DNA from: Prevotella scopos JCM 17725
Lineage (GTDB): Bacteria > Bacteroidota > Bacteroidia > Bacteroidales > Bacteroidaceae
DNA length: 64,000 nt
Direction of reading: 5' to 3'
NCBI RefSeq assembly: GCF_018127785.1
Contig: NZ_CP072389.1
Coordinates: forward strand, 372,001-436,000
In this document: in pieces, positions 8,696-17,256 of the stretch
How the letters are laid out: each line of letters opens with the position of its first letter
Position numbering within the stretch: position 1 is the first letter of the stretch
Translations under genes and position numbers: made by a program
The notes under the pieces: model-generated
What the model was told of the DNA's origin: nothing
Databases searched by the model: none
Seen by the model: only the letters and a program-made list of their open reading frames with translations

Positions 8696-10063
8696 TCAAG
8701 CCACCTTCTTCATGTCCCTGGCCATCAGCCTTGCGGCAAGAATGGCGGCATTAGCCGTATGGATTCCGAAGAAGAGCAGTAATGTTTCGCTGAACATGTT
8801 ACGTGCCTTGATGCGCCCAACGGCATAGTGCTGTTTCTGATTCCCGAAGCTGCCCTCCATTACAGTGGCCCTGAGGTTTCCAATAATCTTTCTCGCCGTC
8901 CTGAGACATTCTGATTCTTCTTTGGGCTTGGGACCTTTTCTGACGAAACAGGTGGTTATGCCTTTTTCCGTACACATTGTTCGGTTGGCATTGTTGGCAT
9001 ATATGGAATCGGCACCGACACGCTTAACTTTGACCCCCGTCAGAGATTCCTGATACTCAACACATTGCTTAAGACGAACACCCTCGTTGAAAGCCTCAAA
9101 GCTGTGGTGCTCTATGAATGATATGCCGTCAATCTGTATGTTGTTGACCTTTGCCCCAAACTCCACACGCTTGTTTTCCTTGCCCCTGACAATGGGACGG
9201 AGGTAGGGACGGTCGATGCTGACAATACGGTGCCTGACTTCCTTGCCTGAAAACAAGGCTGACTGTTGGCGGAATACGGCACGTATGGCGGATAGACGCT
9301 TTTCCTGTTCTGCCGACAGGCTGATACAAGGGCTATACAATTTGCAAAGACGGTACCACTGAGAAAGAAGTTTGGAGAGCAGTTTCAGAAGTCTTCTCCT
9401 GAGCTTGCGCGTGGATGATGCTGTGTGCTTGCGCTGCTTGGCGTATGCAAGCCTAGCCTTGTCAACATCATTATACTTGCTCCTCGGAACACGCTCCGAC
9501 AGGTGCTTACACTCGGAGACAAGCAGCTTGTGAAGCCAATGGCAACACTCCCAGAGTAGCTTGATGTCTGTCGGGAAGCGCAGGTAGCTCTCATAACAGG
9601 TCGCATCCGTCAGGCATAGGTCCTTGTCCTTGAGGCTGTCTTTCCATTTGGCGTACAATATGCCCTGAAGGCTGTCTATGTCAAGAAGACGGGCAAGACG
9701 GTTGCGTATGGCACTTACAATCTTTCCATCCCTAATGGGACAGGAAGGGTCTATCAGAGCGTCACAGAACATCTGCATGTGGATGCTTCCGTTAAGCATC
9801 TCTATCAAGCCATCGTCAGACAGACCTGTGTATGACTTGAGGAACATCAGGGCTATTTCTCCCTCACACGAAAAAAGAGGCTTTTTGCCCCGCTTGCTCT
9901 TATGGCTACGACTCGTACATGCTGCTGCCAACTCCTTAAGTGGGAGCTGGGAATGGATACGTCCAAGTTCGCTTTTTGCAAAGCTGTCACGATAGCTCTG
10001 TAAAAAATCAAACTCTGTAAAGGGCAAAGTTGGTGTTATATCAGAAATTTTTTGTATCTTCAC
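8696..10063 (-). CDS. DDE transposase, IS5/IS1182-like
   Basis: A 455-residue transposase that appears intact. The N-terminal part (about 30-105) resembles the DUF772 transposase domain, with segments KPLFSCEGEIALMFLKSYTG and LSDDGLIEMLNGSIHMQMF. Likely catalytic residues are Asp in LTDATCYES (about 153), Asp in VGADSIYAN (about 355) and Glu in VMEGSFGNQKQHY (about 401). It starts with GTG at 10061-10063. The family assignment (IS1182 or an IS5 subgroup) is by motif layout only; the 7-bp duplication is not decisive. Confidence 0.88.
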   Translation of the reverse strand: MKIQKISDITPTLPFTEFDFLQSYRDSFAKSELGRIHSQLPLKELAAACTSRSHKSKRGKKPLFSCEGEIALMFLKSYTGLSDDGLIEMLNGSIHMQMFCDALIDPSCPIRDGKIVSAIRNRLARLLDIDSLQGILYAKWKDSLKDKDLCLTDATCYESYLRFPTDIKLLWECCHWLHKLLVSECKHLSERVPRSKYNDVDKARLAYAKQRKHTASSTRKLRRRLLKLLSKLLSQWYRLCKLYSPCISLSAEQEKRLSAIRAVFRQQSALFSGKEVRHRIVSIDRPYLRPIVRGKENKRVEFGAKVNNIQIDGISFIEHHSFEAFNEGVRLKQCVEYQESLTGVKVKRVGADSIYANNANRTMCTEKGITTCFVRKGPKPKEESECLRTARKIIGNLRATVMEGSFGNQKQHYAVGRIKARNMFSETLLLFFGIHTANAAILAARLMARDMKKVA

Positions 10064-10186
10064 GACGTTTTTTTTAAATTTTTCCCCCGATTCTGCCCGT
10101 GAAGGGTCGTTCGGGGGATTTTATGTAAAGGTACAAATAATATATTACACTGACAAACAATTAGTTAGAAAAATTCTGAATATCCC

Positions 10187-10193
10187 TATATTA
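10187..10193. repeat. Target-site duplication, right copy
   Basis: TATATTA directly after the IS end, matching 8499-8505. The sequence after it continues the original YggS stop codon context (TAA). Confidence 0.85.
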
Positions 10194-10224
10194 AATTTTC
10201 AAGTAAGTGTAAGCGTATTCCGCA

Positions 10225-10268
10225 TCATTGGTGCTTACCAAGGCACCATTGATGCTACCCATCAGTGC
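10225..10268. repeat. Possible 22-bp repeat pair
   Basis: Two adjacent 22-base stretches begin TCATTGGTGCTTACC (10225) and CATTGATGCTACCC (10247). They share an ATTGrTGCT core with the 20410-20475 array. The first also forms a hairpin with the start of the second (GCATCATTGGTGC against GCACCATTGATGC). Only two units are convincing. Confidence 0.35.
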
Positions 10269-10345
10269 TATACATGATGGATGATATTATGGTGTAACCA
10301 TACTTGATGTTCTAATTAAGAAAGCATCGGCGATAGGTGATAAGC

Positions 10346-11395
10346 CTATATAGTAGGTTTATAATATCTAAGTATGCCTAGTATTTCTGCGTTTTCTGCC
10401 TTAGAACCAATTGTTATGCGCAAACAATTGTTGCATAACGATAGGTTTGAACAATTCTTAACTTTAATACTTTTTTCGCATAGATAGTTATAAACCTTTT
10501 GTGCATCTTTCATTTGCGCTAAGAAGAAATTAGCATTTGAAGGATAAACTTTCTTACAACAAGCTAAAGTCGAAAAGGCATTTATCATACGTTTCCGTTC
10601 TAGCAGTAGTATCTTGTTCCAATCCTCAATGTCATAGCGATGCTTAAGCGCTTCCAGTCCTTGTACTTGTGTAAGTTGACTGATATTGTAAGGGGCCTTC
10701 ACTGCATTGAAGATGTTGATGATAGCCTCTTGTGCATAGACCGCACCTAAACGGATTGCTGCATTAGCCCAAGCCTTTGAGAAAGTGTTGAGCACTATCA
10801 TATTTGGAAACTCTGAGACCCGCTCTCTGAAGTTTCGTGAGTGTGAGAAGTCTGCATAAGCTTCATCTATGACAACAATACCAGTAAATTCATTCAAGAC
10901 TTTCTCAACCTCTTCAACATCCAGAATGTTACCGCTTGGCGTATTAGGCGAACAGAGCCAAATTAACTTTGTCTGTTTATCACAAGCCTTAAGAAGCTCT
11001 GAAGCTTTCAATTGAAAGTCTTCATTCAAGCGAACAGGCCGGTACTCAACTTCATTCAATATTGCATAACGTTTATACAGTTCACAGGTGGGATCGATGG
11101 ATACTACATTATCAATTTTAGGTTGACAAAATATACGATAGCACATGTCAATCGCCTCAGTAGAGCCATTGTTCAAGAAAATCTCTTTGGATTTAACGCC
11201 TTTCAGCTTAGCTAATTCTTCCTTTAGTGTTGTCTGATTTTCAGAAGGATAGCGATTGTAAGGTTTGTTGTAAGGGTTCTCGTTAGCGTCAAGCATGATG
11301 TGAGTCGTACCTCTTTCCTGCTTCTCTTTAGGAGTATAATCGAAAGAAATGAATTCTCTAATGTTGGGTCTAATCAGTTTTTGTAAGTCTATCAT
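10346..11395 (-). CDS. hisC: Histidinol-phosphate aminotransferase
   Basis: A 349-residue fold-type I aminotransferase of the HisC type, converting imidazole-acetol phosphate to histidinol phosphate in histidine synthesis. The signs are LDANENPYNKPYNRYPS near residue 35 (substrate and PLP entry), FLNNGSTEAIDMCYRIF, WLCSPNTPSGNIL, VIDEAYADFS and TFSKAWANAAIRLGAVYA with the PLP lysine, ending with LRITIGSKAENAEIL. No other his genes adjoin it. It starts about 50 bases after the TrmH gene on the same strand and may share its promoter. Confidence 0.92.
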   Translation of the reverse strand: MIDLQKLIRPNIREFISFDYTPKEKQERGTTHIMLDANENPYNKPYNRYPSENQTTLKEELAKLKGVKSKEIFLNNGSTEAIDMCYRIFCQPKIDNVVSIDPTCELYKRYAILNEVEYRPVRLNEDFQLKASELLKACDKQTKLIWLCSPNTPSGNILDVEEVEKVLNEFTGIVVIDEAYADFSHSRNFRERVSEFPNMIVLNTFSKAWANAAIRLGAVYAQEAIINIFNAVKAPYNISQLTQVQGLEALKHRYDIEDWNKILLLERKRMINAFSTLACCKKVYPSNANFFLAQMKDAQKVYNYLCEKSIKVKNCSNLSLCNNCLRITIGSKAENAEILGILRYYKPTI

Positions 11396-11447
11396 ATTAC
11401 GTCTATTAGTAGGTTAGTAGTTGTTACCTCCCTGCCATAAGTAGCCT

Positions 11448-12170
11448 TTATCGTCTTCTGAACTCTGCACAAACAATTGATGTTGCGATTGCTACGTTCA
11501 ATGACTCGGCTGTCTCACGTTCTGGCGGATAGTTGGGTATGAAGAGCTTTCGATTAATCTTCGTTCTTAGCTGTGGGGATATGCCCTTTCCTTCATTGCC
11601 CATTACTATCATTCCGTGACGAGAGAGTTCTTGTGCATAGATATTATTGCCATCGAGTAGGGTAGCGTAGATGGGATAATCAGTAGGGAGTTGGTCTATC
11701 ATTTCATACAAGTTTAGATAATGAAGTTTCACTCTTGCTATACTTCCCATTGTTGCCTGAACAACCTTTGGATTCCAACAATCTGCCGTTTCATGCGAGC
11801 AGAAGATATCCTCAATGCCAAACCAATCTGCAATGCGAATGATTGTACCAAGATTGCCAGGGTCTTGTACACCATCAAGTGCTAAAACAAGTTGGTTCTC
11901 AATGCCTTCTTTGAATAATATTAAGTAATCATTCATAGTGTTTGAGGCTACTTCTGGTAGTTTGAAAACGCCCAGTAGAGACTGTGGGTGTTGGAGAAAT
12001 GAGACCTTATTGATGTCTTCTATATTGTCTAATATATCTTCAGCCACAAATCCCTCGTGTAGTAGATCATTGACAACTTTGGGTCCTTCTGCTACAAATA
12101 ATCCAACTTTCTCTCTTCCTTTTTTGGTCTCAAGAGAACGGATAAGCTTTATCTTATTTTTTGATATCAC
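11448..12170 (-). CDS. TrmH/SpoU family RNA methyltransferase
   Basis: A 240-residue SPOUT-fold, SAM-dependent ribose 2'-O-methyltransferase acting on tRNA or rRNA. The N-terminal substrate-binding part carries GLFVAEGPKVVNDLL. The three SpoU motifs are DGVQDPGNLGTIIRIADWFG (about 100), MVMGNEGKGISPQL (about 187) and IPNYPPERETAESLNVAIA (about 210), forming the trefoil-knot cofactor site. The start is GTG at 12168-12170, almost exactly where transcription from the TAATTTTG box at 12175-12182 should begin, so the mRNA may be leaderless. The exact target base cannot be told. Confidence 0.9.
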   Translation of the reverse strand: MISKNKIKLIRSLETKKGREKVGLFVAEGPKVVNDLLHEGFVAEDILDNIEDINKVSFLQHPQSLLGVFKLPEVASNTMNDYLILFKEGIENQLVLALDGVQDPGNLGTIIRIADWFGIEDIFCSHETADCWNPKVVQATMGSIARVKLHYLNLYEMIDQLPTDYPIYATLLDGNNIYAQELSRHGMIVMGNEGKGISPQLRTKINRKLFIPNYPPERETAESLNVAIATSIVCAEFRRR

Positions 12171-12174
12171 CTCG

Positions 12175-12182
12175 CAAAATTA
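12175..12182 (-). promoter_or_regulatory. Promoter abutting the trmH-like GTG start
   Basis: TAATTTTG followed by C on the minus strand ends only 4 bases from the GTG start codon, leaving room for little or no leader. Confidence 0.55.
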
Positions 12183-12226
12183 CAAAAAACTATCCACTCG
12201 TCATCCATTACTTCTTAACTTTTTAC

Positions 12227-12234
12227 TACCTTTG
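12227..12234 (+). promoter_or_regulatory. Promoter for the TamL-like gene
   Basis: TACCTTTG followed by C, 22 bases before the ATG at 12257; divergent from the TrmH-type gene promoter. Confidence 0.65.
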
Positions 12235-12256
12235 CATAAAATAAATTAGGATATCA

Positions 12257-14521
12257 ATGTTATTTTCAAAATCATATAGATTTCTTACACCACTCTTTAT
12301 CGTGATGACTACGCTTGTGATCATAGCATGTTCATCAGATAAGTTTGTTCCTGATGGGCAGTACCTTTTGGACAAGGTAGAGCTTCGTTCTGATAGGAAA
12401 GACGTAAACTCGTCGCTACTGATGCAATATGTACGTCAGAAAGGAAACTCACGTTGGTTCTCTCTCTTTAAAATTCCATTAGGAACCTATGCGATGGCAG
12501 GACAAGACACGACGAAATGGATAAATCGTACACTCCGACGGATGGGCGAGGAGCCTGTATTGTATGATTCTGTGCAGGCTCGTCTTTCTGCTGAGGATTT
12601 AACGGTTGCGATGCAGAATATGGGTTATATGAACGCTACGGTTGATGTTGATAAAAAGGTTAAAGGTAAGAAGCTTACGCTTAATTACCAACTTCATCCC
12701 GGTGATCCATATATCATTGATCAATTTAATTACGATATAGAGGATTCAATTATTGGAAAAGTACTTGCTTCTCACCTTAACACGGATACCAAACCTCCTC
12801 GTCAGTTCACCGTAACATCATTGGATGATGAACGTAAAAGACTCACGCATATACTGAATGATTCTGGATTCTACCGGTTTCATAAGGATTTTATCTATTA
12901 TACTGCCGATTCAACACAGGGCAAGCAGCATGTAAACGTAACGTTACACTTGATGAAATATGTTGAGCATAGTGAAGCTGAACCAACGCTACATCCACGT
13001 TATATCATCAATAATGTTAATTTTATTCCGGCTGATTCAACTGGTTTCCATCTTAGAAAAAGTGTTTTGGAAGACAATACGCTGATTGAGAAAGGAAAAT
13101 ACTTTTCAGCGACAGACTTACAAAAGACCTATAACAACTTCTCTCGGCTTGGTGCAGTGCGTTATACGAATATCAATTTTAGAGAACTTCCTCGCTATGA
13201 TAGTCTAGTGATAGGTAAGAGCTTTGGTTATACCACCTCTTCTACACATTATTTAGATGCAGATATACAGGTATCAAACAACAAACCTAATACTATCTCT
13301 TTCCAACCAGAAGGAACGAATACTGCTGGAGACTTAGGTGCTGCAGCTGTACTTTCTTATCAGAATAGAAACCTCTTTCGAGGTAGTGAACATTTAAGTT
13401 TGGAGTTTCGAGCAGCCTTTGAAGCGATTAAAGGACTTGAAGGGTATAAGAATAGTGATTATGAAGAGTATAGCGTACAGGCACATCTTCAATTCCCTCG
13501 TTTCTTAGCTCCTTTTGTTTCAAAGAATTTCAAGCGGAAGAGTAGTGCTACCTCAGAAGTCTCAGTAGGTTGGAACCTACAAAATAGGCCTGAGTTCCAT
13601 CGTCGTGTCTTTTCTTCTGCGTGGAAGTATCATTGGTTAGACCCAAATCGACATCTTACATACGACTTTGATCTACTTAATCTTAGCTACGTGTATATGC
13701 CGTGGATTAGTGAGACGTTTAAGCATGATTATCTTGATAATGCAACAACACGTAACGCTATTTTACGATATAATTATCAAGATTTGTTTATCTTGCGGAC
13801 TGGCTTCGGACTGAATTATAGTTGGGCCAATCAAGCTTTCAGAGCAAAAGTGGAATTGGCAGGTAATGTGTTGAATGGTTTAAGTGGTATCTTCAATTTC
13901 AAAAAAAACAGCGAAGGGAAACGAACATTGTTCAACATAGCCTATGCTCAGTATGCTAAGTTCGACTTTGATTATACAAAGGTACTGCGCTTTGACGAAC
14001 GTAACGCCTTAGCCTTACATGGTGGCTTTGGTATAGCGATTCCTTACGGTAACAGTACCGTACTGCCGTTTGAGAAGCGATACTTCTCGGGTGGTGCAAA
14101 CTCTGTTCGTGGATGGAGTGTAAGGGAGTTAGGACCAGGTAAGTTTAAGGGAGTTGATGGTCGAATAGACTTCATTAATCAAACTGGTGACATGAAGCTT
14201 GACTTAAATGCAGAGTATCGTACGCACCTGTTTTGGAAACTTGATGCGGCAGCGTTTATCGATGCAGGAAATATATGGACATTGCGTGATTATGAAGATC
14301 AGCCAGGAGGACAATTCCGTTTCAAAGACTTCTATAACCAGATTGCTGTTGCCTACGGTCTTGGATTACGTCTCAACTTCGATTACTTCATACTTCGTTT
14401 TGATGGTGGTATGAAAGCCATAAATCCTGCCTATACAAGTGCGGAGGAACATTATGTTTTATGGCATCCTAATCTGAAGCGAGACTTTACGTTCCATTTT
14501 GCGGTAGGGCTTCCATTTTAA
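12257..14521 (+). CDS. TamL-like Omp85 outer-membrane lipoprotein
   Basis: A 754-residue outer-membrane protein. A signal peptide ends in a lipobox (LVIIACS, Cys about 25), typical of TamL, the lipid-anchored TamA-like protein of Bacteroidetes. POTRA-like domains fill about residues 30-380 and a C-terminal Omp85 16-strand barrel about 390-754, with the family's GGANSVRGW loop motif near residue 617 and the final beta strand ending in Phe. It likely works with an inner-membrane TamB partner in outer-membrane protein or lipid delivery; TamB is not in the window. It has its own promoter 22 bases upstream. Confidence 0.88.
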   Translation: MLFSKSYRFLTPLFIVMTTLVIIACSSDKFVPDGQYLLDKVELRSDRKDVNSSLLMQYVRQKGNSRWFSLFKIPLGTYAMAGQDTTKWINRTLRRMGEEPVLYDSVQARLSAEDLTVAMQNMGYMNATVDVDKKVKGKKLTLNYQLHPGDPYIIDQFNYDIEDSIIGKVLASHLNTDTKPPRQFTVTSLDDERKRLTHILNDSGFYRFHKDFIYYTADSTQGKQHVNVTLHLMKYVEHSEAEPTLHPRYIINNVNFIPADSTGFHLRKSVLEDNTLIEKGKYFSATDLQKTYNNFSRLGAVRYTNINFRELPRYDSLVIGKSFGYTTSSTHYLDADIQVSNNKPNTISFQPEGTNTAGDLGAAAVLSYQNRNLFRGSEHLSLEFRAAFEAIKGLEGYKNSDYEEYSVQAHLQFPRFLAPFVSKNFKRKSSATSEVSVGWNLQNRPEFHRRVFSSAWKYHWLDPNRHLTYDFDLLNLSYVYMPWISETFKHDYLDNATTRNAILRYNYQDLFILRTGFGLNYSWANQAFRAKVELAGNVLNGLSGIFNFKKNSEGKRTLFNIAYAQYAKFDFDYTKVLRFDERNALALHGGFGIAIPYGNSTVLPFEKRYFSGGANSVRGWSVRELGPGKFKGVDGRIDFINQTGDMKLDLNAEYRTHLFWKLDAAAFIDAGNIWTLRDYEDQPGGQFRFKDFYNQIAVAYGLGLRLNFDYFILRFDGGMKAINPAYTSAEEHYVLWHPNLKRDFTFHFAVGLPF

Positions 14522-14618
14522 TCAATTCATAGATATACGGATAATTAATTATTCCTAAAACTAGGGTATCTGAACTGGCAAATATAAACAATAATTTTGT
14601 CTATCAAAATACTTTTGT

Positions 14619-14626
14619 TACATTTG
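14619..14626 (+). promoter_or_regulatory. Promoter for MBL-fold hydrolase
   Basis: TACATTTG followed by C, 14 bases before the ATG at 14640, giving a very short leader. Confidence 0.55.
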
Positions 14627-14639
14627 CCTAAAATAAAAA

Positions 14640-15449
14640 ATGATGCTGAAATTTTTATCTTTTGGCAGTGGTAGTAGTGGTAATTGCTATCTTTTATATA
14701 CTGACACCGATTGTTTGATGATAGATTGTGGTGTTGGTATTCGTTCCTTAAAGAAGCATTTTCACAACTATGGTCTGCAACTAAATATGGTTCATAATGT
14801 GCTTATCACCCATGATCATGCCGATCATGTCAAGTCCGTTGGGTCTATTAGCGGTGATTTGCAACTACCGGTATATTCAACAGAGGAAGTTCATAAAGGA
14901 ATAAGTCAAAACTGGTGTGTAAGACGTAAAGTCGATCCACAATATGTTAGAAACCTAAAAAAGGGAGAGGAAGTTGGTATTGGTGAATTCAAAGTAACAC
15001 CTTTCGAAGTGCCTCATGATAGTACTGACTGTGTTGGTTATTCAATAGAAAATGATGGTATTCGTTTCACATTAATCACTGATTGTGGACATATCACAGA
15101 TGAGATAGCACGATTTATTTCTATCAGTAATTTTTTGGTAATAGAGGCAAACCATGAGCCGGAGAAGTTAGCAGCAGGTCCCTACCCACGACATTTGAAG
15201 GAGCGTATTAGCGGACCTAATGGTCATCTGAGTAATGAAGCTTGTGCGAAAGCACTCGTTGAGAATGCCTCGCCTGCTTTGCGTCATGTATGGTTATGCC
15301 ATTTGAGTGATGAGAATAACCATCCTGAACTAGCTAAAAAGACGATAGAAACGGTTTTACGTGATAGTGGTATCATCATTGGAAAAGAGTTCATGCTTGA
15401 TGTCCTGAAACGTAAAATACCAAGTGAAGTGTACGAGTTATATCCTTAA
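14640..15449 (+). CDS. MBL-fold metallohydrolase (YycJ/WalJ type)
   Basis: A 269-residue metallo-beta-lactamase-fold protein of the YycJ/WalJ group, cytoplasmic two-metal hydrolases probably acting on DNA (5' exonuclease reported for relatives). It starts FLSFGSGSSGNCYLL, carries the metal motif THDHADHVKS at about residues 58-67, a further ligand His in VPHDS, Asp in LITDCGH, His in EANHEP and a late His in WLCHLS. The N-terminal SGSSGN signature and the length fit this subgroup rather than ribonuclease Z. It is monocistronic, with its own promoter. Confidence 0.88.
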   Translation: MMLKFLSFGSGSSGNCYLLYTDTDCLMIDCGVGIRSLKKHFHNYGLQLNMVHNVLITHDHADHVKSVGSISGDLQLPVYSTEEVHKGISQNWCVRRKVDPQYVRNLKKGEEVGIGEFKVTPFEVPHDSTDCVGYSIENDGIRFTLITDCGHITDEIARFISISNFLVIEANHEPEKLAAGPYPRHLKERISGPNGHLSNEACAKALVENASPALRHVWLCHLSDENNHPELAKKTIETVLRDSGIIIGKEFMLDVLKRKIPSEVYELYP

Positions 15450-15586
15450 GGATGCTTTTTTTATCTCGTGTGCAGATGATGTATTTGTTTGTAAATCAAC
15501 GAGATTTGCCTATACGGATAGTATTGAGCGATGAATGAGATAGCATTTTTTAACTTATAAATTGTGTAATTATTCCAAAATACTTG

Positions 15587-15594
15587 TAACTTTG
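15587..15594 (+). promoter_or_regulatory. Rubredoxin promoter
   Basis: TAACTTTG followed by C, with TTG about 20 bases upstream region, 54 bases before the ATG at 15648. Confidence 0.6.
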
Positions 15595-15647
15595 CAAACG
15601 ATATAATTCAATTAAAATTTAGGTTTAACATTATAAACAAAAGCATT

Positions 15648-15812
15648 ATGAAGAAGTACGAATGCGAGACATGTGGTTATATTTATGACCCAGAAGTTGG
15701 TGATCCAGATAGTGGCATTGAGCCAGGTACAGCATTTGAGGATATCCCAGACGATTGGGTTTGCCCTCTTTGTGGTGTAGGTAAGGATGATTTCAAGCCT
15801 GTTGACGAGTAA
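15648..15812 (+). CDS. Rubredoxin
   Basis: A 54-residue rubredoxin, a one-iron electron carrier of anaerobes. Both iron-binding pairs are present: [10 protein letters not shown] (Cys 6 and 9) and [11 protein letters not shown] (Cys 39 and 42), with the usual GIEPGT and DDWVCP segments between. It typically passes electrons to oxygen- or peroxide-reducing enzymes. It has its own promoter and terminator, so it is a single-gene unit. The short length is normal for the family. Confidence 0.97.
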   Translation: MKKYECETCGYIYDPEVGDPDSGIEPGTAFEDIPDDWVCPLCGVGKDDFKPVDE

Positions 15813-15834
15813 TCAATTTATAACTATAGAATAA

Positions 15835-15866
15835 AAAGCCCGCTCATTCGATGAGTGGGCTTTTTC
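15835..15866 (+). terminator. Rho-independent terminator after rubredoxin
   Basis: AAAGCCCGCTCAT pairs with ATGAGTGGGCTTT (one G-T) around a 3-base loop, followed by T5. Confidence 0.9.
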
Positions 15867-16051
15867 TTTAAGTTCGTCATAGAAGTTGACTAACGAGTGG
15901 GAGTCCCAAGAAAGTGTAAAAAGCAAAAACTACATAGCCGATGACAAGAGTGACATTTTGTCCTTACGATATTTAAATAAATATGTGCAAACGTTTTTTA
16001 GGGCATGGATTAAAAATGTTTTATAAATTTGTTGTTCTCACATGAAATCGG

Positions 16052-16059
16052 TATCTTTG
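16052..16059 (+). promoter_or_regulatory. Promoter for the MORN-repeat gene
   Basis: TATCTTTG followed by C, with TTG at 16032-16034. It lies downstream of an in-frame ATG at 16042, which shows that this ATG is not in the transcript and moves the real start to the GTG at 16102. Confidence 0.65.
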
Positions 16060-16101
16060 CATATAGGTTATTTTAATCATAATAAACTAAAAACGGGAAA
16101 C

Positions 16102-17214
16102 GTGAAATATAAATATATCATCATATTGTTGTGTTTTATTCCTTCTTATCTCTTTGCGCAGAATATAGAGATTGGTTCTTGTACAACTAAGGACGGGGGA
16201 CAATATCATGGTCAGATGTTCCGTGGGAAGCCAAATGGCAGAGGTAAGACTACTTATAAGAATGGTAATGTCTATGAGGGTGATTATATCAAAGGATTAC
16301 GTCATGGTGATGGTACTTATAAGTTTGCTGACGGTGAGAAATATGTTGGTCAATGGTTCCAAGACCAGCAACACGGACAAGGTGTTTATTATTTTGCTAA
16401 TGGTAATCGCTATGATGGTCTTTGGTATAAGGATTATCAACAAGGACAAGGTACAATGTATTATTACAATGGTGATAAGTATGTTGGCAATTGGGAGCAT
16501 GACAAGCGAAATGGTGAAGGGAAATATATTTTTGCCAATGGCGCCTTTTACGAGGGAAGTTGGAAAAACGATATAAAGAACGGGTATGGAAGTTTTAAAT
16601 GGCCAGATCATTCTTCTTTTACAGGAAATTGGGTGAACAACCTCAAAGAAGGAAAAGGTGTTTATATTTATGCCGATGGTGACGAATATAATGGTGAATG
16701 GAAAAATGACCTACAGAATGGAAAAGGCATCTATAAATTCAAAGATGGTGAAAGCTATGACGGAGAATATTTAGATGGTGAGCGTACCGGACAAGGCATC
16801 TTCCGTTATAAAAATGGTGATCAATATTCTGGTCATTTCTTGAAGGGACTTAAGTCAGGCTATGGAACAATGTCATGGCATAATGGAGATATTTACACGG
16901 GCTACTGGGAAAAAGATATGCAGAACGGACAGGGCAAGTTGACCAAGAAAAATAATGATGTTTATGAGGGGCAATTTAAAAATGGTTTAGTTGAAGGCCT
17001 TGTTATTATTCACTATGCTGATGGCAGTAAGTTCCGAGGTAGCTACCATAATGGCAAACGTAATGGGACTGCTGTTGAAGAATCACCTGAAGGCGTGCGT
17101 TTTGAGGGTAGCTATCGTGATGACAGACGTGATGGTAAGTTCATTGAGCGTGATAAAAATGGTAATGTGACTGCCAGCGGTTATTACGAAAACGGGAAAC
17201 GTCATACGAACTAA
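16102..17214 (+). CDS. Secreted MORN-repeat protein
   Basis: A 370-residue protein made of a signal peptide (KYKYIIILLCFIPSYLFAQ) and about 14 MORN-type repeats of 23 residues, each like YEGDYIKGLRHGDGTYKF. MORN repeats form elongated beta-hairpin sheets; in bacteria their partners are mostly unknown. The GTG at 16102 is chosen as start because it opens directly onto a signal peptide and because a promoter -7 box lies at 16052-16059, after the upstream in-frame ATG. The protein is probably periplasmic or surface-exposed. glgB follows 42 bases later on the same strand. Confidence 0.82.
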   Translation: MKYKYIIILLCFIPSYLFAQNIEIGSCTTKDGGQYHGQMFRGKPNGRGKTTYKNGNVYEGDYIKGLRHGDGTYKFADGEKYVGQWFQDQQHGQGVYYFANGNRYDGLWYKDYQQGQGTMYYYNGDKYVGNWEHDKRNGEGKYIFANGAFYEGSWKNDIKNGYGSFKWPDHSSFTGNWVNNLKEGKGVYIYADGDEYNGEWKNDLQNGKGIYKFKDGESYDGEYLDGERTGQGIFRYKNGDQYSGHFLKGLKSGYGTMSWHNGDIYTGYWEKDMQNGQGKLTKKNNDVYEGQFKNGLVEGLVIIHYADGSKFRGSYHNGKRNGTAVEESPEGVRFEGSYRDDRRDGKFIERDKNGNVTASGYYENGKRHTN

Positions 17215-17256
17215 TCTTTACAAAAAATATAACAAATAACATAAAGCTTTTCTACC

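Larger units (their letters stand above)
8506..10186 (-). mobile_element. Complete IS5/IS1182-like insertion sequence
   Basis: A 1,681-bp element bounded by imperfect inverted ends (GGGAATTTCAG at the left, GGGATATTCAG reading in from the right) and by a perfect 7-bp target duplication TATATTA. It holds one intact transposase gene. A hairpin at 8558-8592 (11-base arms) lies after the transposase and probably terminates its transcript. Another hairpin (CCCCCGA/TCGGGGG, about 10084-10119) lies at its 5' side and may block read-in. Its base composition looks richer in G+C than its neighbours, which suggests recent arrival. Confidence 0.9.

Noticed and set aside
10222..10345. CRISPR-like array
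   Set aside because: The roughly 22-bp units here and at 4.1, 20.4 and 21.8 kb are contiguous and degenerate, with no spacers and no cas genes nearby.
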